Shown here: positions 35,062 through 47,716 of the stretch, piece after piece
How the letters are laid out: each line of letters begins with the position of its first letter
Position numbering within the stretch: the stretch's first letter is position 1
Origin: Dactylonectria macrodidyma
Lineage: Eukaryota > Ascomycota > Sordariomycetes > Hypocreales > Nectriaceae
DNA length: 64,000 nt
Assembly (NCBI GenBank): GCA_020744425.1
Contig: JAGMUV010000002.1
Location: 5,252,501 to 5,316,500, forward strand
Reading direction: 5' to 3'
Translations under genes and position numbers: made by a program
Notes under the pieces: model-generated
What the model was told of the DNA's origin: nothing
Databases searched by the model: none
Seen by the model: the letters and a program-made list of their open reading frames with translations, nothing else

Positions 35062-35068
35062 TGACTCA
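35062..35068. promoter_or_regulatory. TGACTCA, Gcn4/CPC1-type site
   Basis: A perfect TGACTCA lies 1.8 kb upstream of the amino-acid permease start. Gcn4/CpcA control of amino-acid transport makes the context plausible, but the distance is large and a 7-mer can occur by chance. Confidence 0.3.
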
Positions 35069-35254
35069 ATCCAAAATCTCTTTGCCTCCCACGAGACTCA
35101 GGCATTGAAGCACCATGTCAGACAGCCAGCCTCACAAAAGTCTCACTGACAGGGGTGTTTATCGCCAGCCAACCAGCCACAGAGTATTGGAGAGTTGGAG
35201 GGACGGCTCAGGAAGAATAACGTGAGGGGTGGCCAGGATACACACCCCTCCCTC

Positions 35255-35366
35255 CATGGCATGGCATGGGCCGCCAGGACGTCCCCATGTGTGCATGGGT
35301 CTGGCTCCATGTCTCCATGGGGGTCTCCATCTCATCATGGATCATGGTCGCTCGGCCATTGTCATG
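35255..35366. repeat. CATG-rich cluster
   Basis: Ten copies of CATG occur in 112 bp, several inside CCATGG or GCATGGG words, about 1.6 kb upstream of the permease. By chance fewer than one copy is expected. Units are irregularly spaced, so it is not a simple tandem array. The same segment is open in several frames because it lacks stops. Confidence 0.55.
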
Positions 35367-36900
35367 GTACGAAAAGCAGTGCCCTGGGCGCTGCATTGCG
35401 TCTGTGTCGCGTCTACAGACTGCGATGGGTATGGGCCGGGCGGGCAGCGAGGCTCTAACACGGATGTCCATGGTTTATATTCGTCGCATTAGTGATCGTT
35501 AGTCCAGGCCGAGCCAAGCGTCGTGACAAGACTGGATAGGAAAGCGAGAGCATGACAGTATTGGTTTGTCATGTAATAAGGGCTGGCTGAGGCTAGAAAG
35601 TTGGGGACTTGCAGCTGAATTGGGCTGAGCCAGGCCGAAATCCTTTAATGAAGGGAAAGAATTGGCAGGAACGCACTTGGCAGCAAGTTAGGAGTAGTGC
35701 GTTTTGTGAGTGGGGAAGAGAGTCAACTGGATAGAGCTACAAGATGATAGAGTGATAACAAGAACGAACCGTTGGGTAATTGATATGAACTCTTCATACA
35801 TCTCAACAGTGGTAGCATTGTCCCCTCTCTTTCGAAAGCTTCGATACTTCATTGGGACGACCTCGCCCGAAAACGCACGATGCTCGCATAGAACAAGGCA
35901 TCCTGGAGCGTCAGCAGCAAACAAGTGATGCCGAAGACAACAGCCCAGCAGCGCCAAGACCCATATCATACACATTGGCGTCCTAGCCCCCGTCCCGGAG
36001 CACTGGGCCTGGAACCTGGAAGCCATTTTTGACTGTACGATGCAGTGAGGAAGTGCGACGATGTCCAGGATACCTACAAGGCTATCTATCTACCTAGATA
36101 CTGTACACCCAACGCAACCTGCCCCAACTCCAATGGCGTCGCGGCTTCGCATTCCCCGTCTCCGTCGGCAGCCCTCCGCTCCCCCAAGCTACCTCGCGAC
36201 CAAGTAGCCTCCCTAGCGCGGTGACCGCCAGTGGGTACCTCTGCCGCACGTAGCCCGAAGCGTCGGAATGAAAGGTGCAGTCATGCACCGCTCTATCTCC
36301 ACTCCTGCGTGTTGCTACTCCGTCTCCACTCCCTCCTCAATCGTAATCGTGCTATGTCGTTGTTGGACCCTCCCATTGTTGAATTCCCTGTATTCGTTAG
36401 CTCGCCCGACTCTGGGCTTTGCCTCCGCATGCTTGTCAGAGGGAGGTGTCTTACTCGATGCACAGCAGTGTGTACCTTGCCTCCCAGCCAAAGGGTGGTA
36501 CAGCGTACTGCAGATCAGGCAATGCAAGGCAGGGCAAGGTAAAGTGGGAAGGAACGACTAGGCTACCGTTGCTGCTCTTCCTTCCACGCGACGATTTACT
36601 TATTAACCTCGACATCGCCCATCCCTACACTGCATCCTACCTCTTCCTCCTCTCACACATTCTTCCTCATTTCCTCTTTTTGTCTTTTCCAATACAGGTT
36701 TGTGCTGCTTGCTTTGTTGCTTGCGGTCTCCTGTTCAATTGGTTTTGAATTCAGCTCCACATCTTTGATCGGACTCGATTCACCTCGAACCCTGCCTTTG
36801 CGACGGCTCCCTTTGTCGCATTCCATTTCACTCCCAACTCGATAGTTCGCCTTGTGCGACAATACCCTCCCAGTAACTTTTACGTTTGCCTCACGACAAC

Positions 36901-38718
36901 ATGTCGGACGAGGAGAAGACGTCGCCCAAGTTCGAGGCCGCCTCCGGCGACCTAGGGCACACCCCCGACAACGCTGATGGCCTCCATCGCCTTCTCAACA
37001 ACAGACAGATCCAGCTGATCGCAGTCGGTGGCTCCATCGGTACGGCACTCTTCGTGAGTATCGGTGGCGGCCTCGCTAAGGGCGGTCCCGGCAGCTTGTT
37101 CCTGGCCTACACCATCTACTCGCTGATCCTCGCACTCGTCAACAACAGCATTGCTGAGATGAGCACCCACATGCCCGTCTCCGGTGGCTTCATCCGTCTC
37201 GCCGGCCACTGGGTTGACGATGCGCTTGGTTTCACTGCTGGCTGGAACTTCTTCTTCTACGAGGCCATTCTGATTCCCTTCGAGATTACGGCTCTGAACC
37301 TGGTGCTCTCCTTCTGGAACGCCGATATTACCAACCCTGGCCCCACGGCTGGCATTTGCGCCGCCGTCATCATCCTCTACGCGTAAGAACCGATTCTCAG
37401 GATGCATCCCACTTTTCTTTGTCTTCGGCGTGCCATTGCTGTGCTGCTTTCCCTGGCCGCTGACTCTGGGAACTGCTCCCCCCCTCACCCCACGAAGACT
37501 AGATCTCATGCTAAACTGTGTCTGTGTGAATTTAGTGCTCTCAACATCTTGGCTGTGCGCGGCTACGGTGAAGCTGAGTTCTGGCTGTCCGGTGGCAAGG
37601 TCATCCTGATTCTGATGCTCTTCTGCTTTACTTTCATCACCATGGTTGGCGGCAATCCCCAAAAGGACGCATACGGCTTCCGCTACTGGTCGAACCCCGG
37701 TTCGTTTGCCGAGTGGAAAACCACAGGCTCGCTCGGCCGCTTCGAGGGCTTCCTCGCTGCCCTCTGGAGCGCCGGCTTCACCGTCGTCGGCCCTGAGTAC
37801 ATCTCCATGGTGGCTGCCGAGGCCAAGCGCCCCAGCATCTTCATCAAGGCTGCTTTCAAGACCGTCTACTACCGCTTCTGCTTCTTCTTCATCGTTGGAT
37901 CCCTGGCCGTTGGCATCGTCGTCCCATGGAACGATCCCGTCCTTAAGGCCATCTACCGTGACGGCACAGTCTCCGGTGGCACCGCAGCTGCCTCGCCCTA
38001 TGTCATTGCCATGGAGAACATGAGCATTGGCGTTTTCCCCCACATTGTAAACGCTCTGATGCTCACCTCCATCTTCTCCGCTGGTAACACCTATACTTAC
38101 TGTGCCACTCGATCCCTCTACTCGCTGGCTCTTGAGGGCCGTGCTCCCGCATTCCTCCGAAAGTGCACTGCCAAGGGTGTACCCATCTACTGCTTCTGCG
38201 TTGTCATGCTATTTCCCTTCCTGTCCTTCCTGCAGCTCAGCAACAGCTCAGCCAAGGTGCTCACCTGGCTCATCAACATCATGACGGCCGGAGGTCTGAT
38301 CAACTACCTGATCATGTCCATCACCTTCATTCAATACCATAAGGCCTGCAATGTTCAGAACTTCGACCGCAGAAACCTGCCATACTACGGCCGCTTCCAA
38401 CCCTATGGCGCCTACATTTCCCTCTTCTTCCAAACCATAATGGTCATCTTTTACGGTTACTCCTCCTTCACCCCTTGGAATGTTGAGAACTTCTTCTCCA
38501 ACTACACCATGCAGCTCGTGGCTCCTTGTCTCTTTGTTGGCTGGAAACTGATCAAGCGCACCAAATGGAAGAAGCCTGCTGAGGTTGACCTGGTCTGGGA
38601 GCGCCCCATCATTGATGCCTACGAAAACACATTCACTGAGCCTGCTGTCGGCTTCTGGACTGAGATGGGTTACTTGGTTGGAATTCGACGTAACAAGAAG
38701 ACATCGGTGGGCGCATAA
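36901..38718 (+). CDS. amino-acid permease (YAT family, Dip5-like)
   Basis: Two exons (36901-37382, 37536-38718) encode 554 residues. The 153-nt intron (GTAAGA..TTTAG) is longer than usual here and restores YA/ALNILAVRGYGEAEFW. The amino-acid permease signature starts at residue 30: LLNNRQIQLIAVGGSIGTAL, then FVSIGGGLAKGGPGS. About twelve hydrophobic segments follow. PEYISMVAAEAKRP and the cytoplasmic C-terminal PYYGRFQPYGAY-type loop are typical of the yeast amino-acid transporter family. The N-terminus is acidic and the start is the first ATG of the frame. The closest recalled relatives are dicarboxylic amino-acid permeases (Dip5: Glu, Asp), plasma membrane, proton-coupled. Substrate choice is inferred from the opening LLNNRQIQLIAVGG only. 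A long, gene-free upstream region suggests complex regulation. Confidence 0.92.
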
Positions 38719-40419
38719 GAGGTGCACTTGCATGCGGATTGAAGTATTTAATTGTTTGGCTTGAAGATATGCTATATAGAGTTATACATCTTCAGACAAT
38801 TGTCTTTTATGATGACATGCGAGGCAGATAGGTCCATGAGAATATACCCAATATACCAAGACAATGTTCTCAATTACTCCGCCTGTAAACAGTATTGTTT
38901 CTGTGAAGTTTGACTCGTAATGTGGCGAATTGAAAGCCCTTGTGTCATTGTGATGCATTGCTGGCATCTGTCGTTGCAGCCTCTACGAAAGCCCGTGAAT
39001 GAACGATGTCTGCCCATGCGCTGCTGTCATCATCAATAGCTCTATCTGTCTATCATGAGGGATGAACCCTTGCATTCCATTGGTACTACGGCATCGCCGA
39101 TGTAGGGTGATAGTGTACCCCAGAAATGATAAGAGCTCTAGGAGGCCACACGACCCCTCCTAGCGGTTGTTGTGCCCGCATCCGCAGTGGAAGTACTCTT
39201 TGGAAATGCTACATCCAGTCTAGCCCAATCGCCTGGGCACCTCCTCACGAACAAGCTTACCTCGAGCCAGCCAATCCGTCATCTGATTATGCACCAACTG
39301 CCCTGGAGCAAGCCCACATCCCGCGCGGGGCTGGGCGTTAAAGCTGGGGAAGGATGATGATCAGCATCGCTAGGGCATGCCGCGGTGGCTGCCTACAAGG
39401 ACGCAACCAGGATCGGGTCTCGCGGCTCCCGACCCGACCACGTGACCGCGTCGTTGCCGTTTGTTTTTCGGGCGTGTCTCAAGGTAAACCCGGGCGGCGG
39501 AGACGGAGCCGCCGGGTAAGCGGACAGGGGCTCAGGGTCGAGCGTGGTGATGTGTGGGGTGAGTGGGCTCAGGCTGTCAACGGTGGTGGTGTGTCCGAGA
39601 CCGAGGGGTGTGTGTAAGATACATAACTGCACATTGTACTCGAGACTTCACTTCATAGAGATTGTTCCAGAACAATGGTGAGGCCGGGGTTTGAAGAGGG
39701 TTGTGTGATGCTTTGATGCTTCATGGACGACGGCTGGGGCGGGGCGACCGGCGTGAAGCCGTAGGTGGGGCCGGGTGAAAGCCGAATCCTCGAGAGCAAT
39801 TGGGGAGGCACGGACAGTCTAAGGATATTGGTTTGATGGAATACGGTGTAGATTAGGGGGCGGGTGTAAATGTTCTGGACTCGGGAGGCAATGTCGCCGT
39901 TATCATCATCGTGGGGGTAGAGAGCGTGGGTGGTTCTGTCAATGGAAGTTAATGTCAGCTCGAGGGAGGTCTGTAGCGGATTCTCATACAGCCGGCTCAA
40001 TACCAGAGTTCGACATGAACTCCATCTTATCGTTTATCATCCGTGGTTCGTGAGTCTGGTACCGCTGGCGTATTACAAGGTTCTCACAAGGGACGAGTCA
40101 CGCATGTGTAGATTGTGTTAGGCCAAGTTATCCCCAATACGGGCGATGTTATAAGGCCGTGACGTACCAAGCTCATATCAAGCAAGGATTGCTCTGTGTA
40201 ATGAGGAGAAGCACCATACTGGGCTTGAGCCAATGTCCCTCTTGTGATCCTAACACATCATCACAAGGAACGTCAATCACATCACCTTTATGAGTTGAGA
40301 CACAAGTAGTCAAGCCAAAGTCATTATTCGCTACTTTCAATATCAGTGCCCATATCTCAAACCTGCCCACCGATCTTCGAACACCTAAAACGTCTTTTCC
40401 GATCCCCCCAACTTGCCTC
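38719..40419. other. convergent spacer, no gene supported
   Basis: This 1.7-kb stretch lies between the permease (+) and the HExxH gene (-). Minus-strand frames at 39653-40000 and 40173-40460 look mildly coding and could be downstream exons or decayed sequence. I found no splice sites that join them to each other or to the HExxH gene. Confidence 0.45.
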
Positions 40420-43400
40420 TCAAAATCGAAGCCCAGGATAACCTCCTCCGCGACAGGCAAGGACTGAGGTATTGCTCTGCTCTGGTCCCGATTTGACTCT
40501 TTTGAAGGCCTTCGCAGCCGCCCAACTCCCCTTTCTCTTCAATCTTGATGTCTCTAACTCCGTCCCGCTCTGAAACCTGGCCGAAGCGTCGGGACCATCT
40601 GCCGTGCTGTCGCTACTCGCAGGAGTTACTGAACGCGAAGTCATCGAGCTATCCGATGCACTCTCATCAGACTCCAACATCGACTTTGCGAGAAATGCTG
40701 CACCGGGCGACACGCCTGTACCAACATCCATCTCCGCATTACCTTGGTCGGCAGCAGCTGGTTCTTGGGCTTGCTGGCCGTACTGCACTCCCTCCATCTC
40801 CTGACCCTGTTGTTCCCACCAGTTGTCAATGTTGCCGATTATGCCTTCACCTTGAGGCCCTGAACGACCCAAGATGGACTGGCCTTCCCGAGGACCTTCG
40901 TGTGCAAACGAACCAATCGGTACCGTTTCTGTTGTTTTTAGTCTCTGGTTGCTCAGATCCTTGGTGACTGTCGTCCGGTTGGCGAACGGGTGAGGCATAA
41001 TACCGCCGACGGGACGAGGCTCGAGTGGCTTGTTCGTACCTAGTTGATTAACCTGTGTAGCCAACTGAGGAGGGCTATCTGTCACCCACGGCGCCACTTG
41101 TCCCTCGTTCCGCGATGGAAAAATGCTGGAGTTCGACGCGTAAGCCGCGAAAGCGTGACTGCTGGGAACAAAGCTGGATGCTCCGCTGGGATGCCCGAAC
41201 TGCGTCCCTTGAAACTCTCCGAATGCACAGCGTGACCTGGGAACGATGGCCGCGTGGTCTGTGCCGGGGTCTGAGGTGCTTGAACAGCATCGGATTCAGC
41301 TTTTTGTTGAAGAGTCGGTCCTAGCCGCTTCTGGTTTGCCTTGTTCGTCTTTCTCGCCGTCTGCTCTTTTGCACGATCCCACTTGCTCGTTTCCGCGTTC
41401 AATTTCTGCTGCTTTAGTTTCGCAATGAGTTCCAGCACTCGTTCTGTGTTGAATGCGTTCGCCAGATTCGGGCCGCTCGCTCGCTTCTCCATTACATCGT
41501 CCAGCAGTCCAGCCCATCCCTGCATCAGCCCTTGCTCGTCCAGGTCCGTCTCCGGAAGCTCAATCTTGTATGACTCCAACTTTACCAGGTTCTGAAGATG
41601 ACTTTTAAACTTACGGAGGTTCTCAAGATCTTGGCCCGTCTGGTTAAGCATATCCTTCTTCGCCAGGAAGAATAATCGGTCATAAGCCTGGCGCCGGGAC
41701 TTGCGAAGCATGGGCACCGTCACAAGCAGATCGCGCCAATTCTCACAAACGTTATTAGGGTCCATCTCCAACAGTTTTTGGATATTTTTCCATGCCGTTG
41801 CGAGAGACTGCAACCGCGCTCGCCAATCGCCACTCCAGGACGGTATAAAGTCGTTGACGTAGTTGATTATGGTCATGATGTAGGATAGGGTTTTGAGCAC
41901 GACCTTTGCTTGGTTTTTAGAGAACTCGTAGTGGCCTTCGAAGCCCCTTTTGTAATGCACCCATAGCTGTAAAGGGAGTCTGTAGAGCTCGCAAAGCATG
42001 CTCTCTTGGATCTCACGCTCAAATTCGAGGAGATGGACGAGATCCATGAGCCTTGGAATAAGGCGGTTGTTATGGTCATCAAGATTGATGCTACAGATTG
42101 AGTTTAGGAAGGCCATAAGATTTGCACGGCAGTTTTCAGAGTATTTGTCTGGCAACGAGCGAGCTGAGGCGGCCATTTTCGTCCATCTCGCGTATTCCTT
42201 GTGCAAACCTGCGAGCTTCTGCGGCTCTGACCTGGGCGACAGCATGATCACACGGGCTCTCAGCTCTAGGGCGAGTATGGAAACCATTTTCCCTGTATGC
42301 AGCCATTGCCACCCTGAGCTGCTTCGCCTTTTCTTGTCCTGGGCGAAGCGCTTGGCCATCAAGCGAAAGTTGGCCGACTCTGAAATGAGCGCTCGGAAAT
42401 ACGTTTCCAGGGTGTCCTTGCCGGTTGCCGCAAGATCATCGAGATATTTCGTCATCCAAACACGGATGTCCCTAGTCCCCAAATTGCTATCACGTAGCGT
42501 CTTCATAGGGCCTCTGCAGTTTTCAGGAGCAAAGAAGACCTTATGTGGCTTCTCGGACGGGTTCCTCATCGCCGCCATACCGTACCTCTGGACCGAGTTT
42601 TGCCAAAACTCCTCAGTGAAGTACCTTTGAATATCGTGAATTCGCAAGAAATGATTGTACTGATCCGTCCGAATTTCGGGATATGACAACCTCTCCAGCC
42701 AGCCGTCGGAGATTGAGCCTCCCCGTTTGACGTAAAGCGCCATACCGGAAAAGTCTCCCAGGAACGGTGGGCCTACCCGATTGCACATGTTAGCACCCAG
42801 CGGCCATGAACCACCCCCGAGAACCTGTGTTCAGGCATGATTAGCAACCTTACTTTTATCTTGAGGTGGCGAGATGTGTTAAGAATTGGTTACTTACATG
42901 CTGTTCGTATGCGTGGCCAACCTCGCAAACAGGGTCGTTCTCAAAACAAGGTTCTTTGAATAGTCTACTTGTATCTCCGGGATGAAGCTCTTGGCGCAGT
43001 TGACGACAGAGGTCTTGAAGATACGGATCTGAGATTCCAAATTCTTTGGGATTGAACAACCACTTCAAGTGAGCAAACATCCACGCATGCTAGAATGACA
43101 TAATCGATGGTTAGCGTTTATCTTGGAACATTGGCATGATGTCTGGTTATTAGGAGGTAGAACAACTCACCATCATTTCATGTACGATGGTAACGGCAAG
43201 GACGTAGCTTGCCATAATCTTCTCGCTTGAACTGAAGTTTGGTTCCAAGAGAGGCCAAACCAGCTCCGCAGCTATGCTGATTTGGATGAGTTTCCCGCAC
43301 ACCTCCACGCCTGGATTACCCGTAACCCCGGCGGTAGCCAGCTCTTGGAACTTGTTACTGAAATGGTAGTGGCCGCTTCTTACACTCAGTCTAACGAAAA

Positions 43401-44668
43401 CTTCCATCACTGTTTGGGACAAGGCCGTGGGATCGAAATGAGGGACTTGCCTCATCAATCGAGCGGCAGGAACTAGGCTGGGGTCATTCATGTTGACGAA
43501 AGAGCGAAACGAGAATTTCGGGTCAAGTTTCTTCGCCTCAGCTGGCCTATGGTCTAGACTATCGTCAACGCGGAATCTGTTGGTGATGTCCTTTATGGCG
43601 GACAAGAAGGGGTGATCGGCACTAAGGAGTCGTGAGGCGAGTTGGAGGGCTGGCTGCATCGCCTCCCAGACATTGTCGTTTCCCTAGCACATCCTGTTAG
43701 TATCCCCCAAGCGAGGAGAATTGTTCAGCACTTACTTGTGGATTGTATTCTCCCCGTTCACCATTGATATTATATACCGTGCGTGGGACCCCCCCAGCTT
43801 GTCCCATCCCTCGAGTGCTCATCCAGTTATCCCGGCGCAGACAACTATTTTTATTAGCCTATATCGTCACAATAAGAGGTAGACTCACGGGTGTAATGGC
43901 CCTTGAAGATCAGATTCAGCTGCGCCCATCGTGAAGTAGTCCTCAGCATGCAGCTTCGAGTCTTGTTAGCCAAACGATGATACAAAGTTATCTAGTATAC
44001 TTTTCACGTACCTCATCCATCGTCAAATCTCCAAAGAGGAGTCCTTGCCAATGCTCGTCAACAAGCAGATCTTCATATACTTTCATGCATGCTTCATCTG
44101 TCTCGTGCATTTCCTTTGCGTCAATTCTTTCCTTTGTCACGAACTCGTCCAGAGACTGCCCCTTCTCAGCGGCTAGCTTCTCCAGGCGACCAAAGAGATC
44201 TTTGCCGGTTCGGACATTTCCCGTGGGGAATATCTTTCGGCTCTCAGCTCTAGTTGGGGACGTCCTGGAACGCCCATCAATCCGATCGGGAAATATGCCA
44301 AATCTCTTGGCATACTCGGTTGGATTCCAGATCTGGTCTCTAGCAAGCAGAGCTGGTCTCACACGACCCATGAAACGATTTTTGATAGGGTTGAGGTCAG
44401 TGGCAACCCGGCTTCGGTCATCGTCTTGCCAGTCTGGGTCCGTCCAAATGGGAGCGTAACGAATCAGTTCCCATGAACCGTCATTGGCATCCTTTGGAGG
44501 TATAAGTTCCTTTGGCCATTGCACTCGCCTATGGTCCGGCGGGGAGGGATCATGGGGAACGAATGAGCTCTTCCCCGGTTCATCGCTGTCTGTTTGATGC
44601 GCCGAAATGCCACGAACGGGAACATTCAAATATTGTTGACCACTGTTGGAGGGCTGGTTTGAAGACAT
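40420..44668 (-). CDS. HExxH zinc-metallopeptidase-like fungal protein, frame break near C-terminus
   Basis: Exons 44668-44012, 43953-43889, 43844-43736, 43683-43171, 43089-42898 and 42824 downward join in frame through introns of 58, 44, 52, 81 and 73 nt, each with CTAA-type branches. The protein is about 1300 residues. The second-last clear junction builds HEMM/H (His445, Glu446, His449), an HExxH zinc motif followed by AWMFAHLKW. Exon 5 ends with CEVGHAYEQH and exon 6 opens VLGGGSWPLG, so Glu504 could be the third zinc ligand of a gluzincin-like site. No signal peptide or membrane segment is seen. Frame 0 stops at 41082, but the frame shifted by one base is open on the same strand from about 41290 to 40420. 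That frame gives an acidic Ser-rich tail with a nuclear-localisation-like RLKRKGSWAAAKAFKRVK. The shift lies near a GGG run around 41205, so it may be a real frameshift, a sequencing error or a missed intron. Activity is not proven. Confidence 0.65.
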
Positions 44669-47600
44669 CGCTTTTGTGGGTATTTTCGAAAGATTGACGC
44701 CGGTGTAATCGAATGGGATTTAATTCAATCTAAAGAGAATTGAGGAAATTTACGCACATTTATCTTTGAGTCTTGCTTTGTCCATCGACTTGTTCAAGAA
44801 CAATTCTACCGTGCAACAAAGAGGCGAGGTGCCATTGTCAATCTTAAGAAATCTCATTGTTGAAGGAAAACCAATATTCATTCAGAGCATGATTAATGAC
44901 ACAAAGGCCGACGAGCCCAATGATTTCTAGCGTTCAAATGGAATTCGTCATAAAATGGGGAAGAAAGTCATTTCAGGGCTCAATCCATTCGCCCGACTCA
45001 GGAGAGGAGAAAACATCACGGGCTATAGGCTATAGGGTATGTGCCGACACTAGGGGTTAATTCAGACGGCATTGGCTTTGTCTTCAATAGGTACCAATAG
45101 CTCTTTGCAATGATGTGAATGAAAGCTTGAACAGAGAAGCTCTATGCTGTAAGCCATCAGTGTTTCCAGCGCACCTTATCACAAGAGGGCTTACTCTTAA
45201 TGATAGTAGTCAAGATGTGATTTGCAACCTGAAGACAAAAGCTAGACAAGCTAACCAAGCGGTATGTGGAAGGGTTATCCGGCTGATCAAGGGACAGCTG
45301 TGGCTGTGTTTCGGTAACATGAAAAGATGATCTGGCAGATTATATGAAGATCAATCTAGGCGTTGTTAAGACTATATTGGTTAATGGTAAGAAAGTTGGT
45401 AATAATGGCTTCACAGGCTGCAACCATGATAGCCAGGAGGCGGAGAGGTGACAAGCAAGACCTGCACAGTACCTAGATGGGAATGGATTGGTTGGTTACC
45501 TATTGAGAAACGGAAGCGAATCGCGCACAGGGGAACTAATTCAGGTGTTGCGTCGAAAATAAAGACTAGCGTCGACAGAATCGAACCTGTCTAGATTGAA
45601 ATAGAACACTCATTAGTTCTCGCTTGCGTCCTAGGGTGGGAGATGCAATTGTCGGTGAGCGGCTGGAGCCAAGCATTTGGATACTCCGGGGCCCCGCGAT
45701 GAGAACCCACGGTCCAGCAGAGATTTGACAAGAAGCCGGGGGTTTAATTAGCAAATGCGTGCATAGAGCGGAGGGTATCCCAATGGTGCTTGCGCACGCT
45801 TCATGTCTGTGGTCAGCAATGACATTTCTCCTGGAAAGCTTGCGTAACGCTGACGAGAGCTCAGGCGTCAGCATCACAGCAACAAAGGGATGGCATTGGC
45901 TTCGACTTAGAACCTACTGCGGTCATGAGGAGCTATACAGTCCGAGATGCTCAGTTTGACTAAGCCCTGAAACACCGCACCAAGCATGAGATACCCAAAC
46001 ACAATCTCCGAAATAGTATGGAAGCGCCACAGAACTGTCTCTACGCTTGTGGCCACAGAAATCGATGCGCGGTGGCAACGTGGCTAGGGCACTCATTGGG
46101 AGTGGTGGGTTGTGGTGGATAAGCCTAACTCCACCAACCATCAGGCGAGGATAACACGGCTCCGGCGATGGGAAATAATTGGGAGGAGTCAAATGGACGA
46201 AAATCCTGACTTATTATCTTCTGGTAGCCAGGATGTATGGCCAGCCTGGTGTCACTCAGGGTAGCCGTCCTTTTCGCTAGTTTGGCAAGGTTGAGGCCGG
46301 CTGGAGGCCTACCAGTCGTGCTTGTAGATGACTGAGACAACTTTACCCAAGCTTGTGAGATCGATGCTCCAGATCCGATGCTTCAGATCCTGTGGCCAGG
46401 TCTTAGGCACCTTCGCCTTATGCGAACTATGATGCGTCTGCTGAAGGGAGAGAAAAAAAAGGCGAAACAGGGAAAGAATCTGCGCGGCCAGGGAGCCTAG
46501 TCCGCCAACCAACCAATACTGAGGGATATCCGAGCAGCTGAAGCCACCCACCCTGCACAATCGCCGTTGCCGCTCAGTACGTAGTAGATGTCAGGTCTCG
46601 CGGATCTGACAACAGATGATCATACTTCAAGACAACTATGGTAAACTTTTTTCAAGGCTGCAAGCACCGTCGGGTACTAATTATGCGTCTTTGGTATTCC
46701 TGGCTGAGTTCTTGTCATGACTAGGGGAATGTGGTGGTGCTGGCAACGATTCAGTTAACCACGAACGTCTCCTTAGCGAGAGACAGACTGAGTCGCCGGT
46801 CTACAGTGTACAAATAAATGCGTCAAATTTTGCCACATGTTATTCAGTCTACGTCTTTGTTCAGGAGTTGCACCCATGAATCTACGACACACATACTGAT
46901 ACAACACAAGGACAGGCAAGGTCGTCATGGAGACGACGTAGGGTGGATAACTCGATTTGGTGAAGAAGAGGGTGGAGATTACTAGGGATTTACCTCTGAA
47001 GGTTTTATCCGACAACATCCGCAGCTTCTTGCCTGTTAGGGGTTGATACCGTCGTGCTCGCGGGTCAACGGAGAGGAATACTAGGATGGCAAGAAGCGAG
47101 AAAGTGCAACACAATGAGATAGCAAATGAAAAATTCACATCCCGGTAGTGCGCCGGAGAAAAAAAACAAGGGACCAGACCAACACGGCAGGGATCTGACC
47201 TCAACCCTCGGTTCATCATCGCTACCGATGCTGTCTGCGTTGGCATGGCTCTCGTCCAACTCCCGGCTCCTTTGCAGGCAAACCAGCAACCCCGTATCCC
47301 GGCCAAATAATGCATCATCTTGCGGCCGACTCTGGCATGAATTGCTGGATTTGTGCATGGGTCTAGCCAGGAAGGGCGGCATCCAGAGGCTTCACCGCCC
47401 TCGCCGCAAGTGGTGGGCGACCTTTTCCCACTGCCTATCTTAGGCCTAGCGGGCGCTGATAAACTCGATAAGCGTGAGTCGCAGGATGCCGTCGCTGTCA
47501 TCGCAGCGTAAGGCGTACAGTATGCAATACAGTGTTGGGGCGTTGGGCTGCCATGGCCACCATCGAGGAAGAGCAGAATGAGGGGTGGATGGGGCTCGGC

Positions 47601-47716
47601 GGGGCGAGGGGCCTGGAGGGGTAACAAACGGAAGCTGGAAAGAACGAGAAAAATTTGGCGGGTACCTCTTACCTGGTATGTATCTTGCTTGAGCACTGTG
47701 GACAGTGTGTGCAGGG

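Larger units (their letters stand above)
30657..36900. other. 6.2-kb spacer, no gene supported
   Basis: This is the largest gene-free stretch. The left 400 bp are the TPR promoter (with a GT-rich run near 30876-30900). The right 400 bp, C/T-rich with few ATGs, are the probable leader of the permease. Between lie only short frames on both strands (for example 31629-32129 +, 32379-32792 -, 35688-36026 -) without motif or splice logic. Landmarks listed separately are a TGACTCA site, a 14-bp palindrome and a dense CATG cluster. Base composition is not AT-rich, so it does not look like RIP-degraded repeat. A long noncoding RNA or a very large regulatory region is possible. Confidence 0.55.

Noticed and set aside
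35688..36026. 112-codon minus-strand ORF with a hydrophobic start
   Set aside because: Hydrophobic stretch is internal and short, no conserved pattern, and it lies in the permease upstream region without splice support.
36952..38043. 363-codon ORF antisense to the amino-acid permease
   Set aside because: It lies within the permease exons and intron on the opposite strand, with Glu/Gly/Asp-rich composition expected of an antisense shadow.
45571..45660. tRNA-like element on the minus strand (T-arm-like GACAG..CTGTC around TTCGATT)
   Set aside because: No 7-bp acceptor stem, D-arm or anticodon stem can be matched at the right distances; the T-loop is one base too long.
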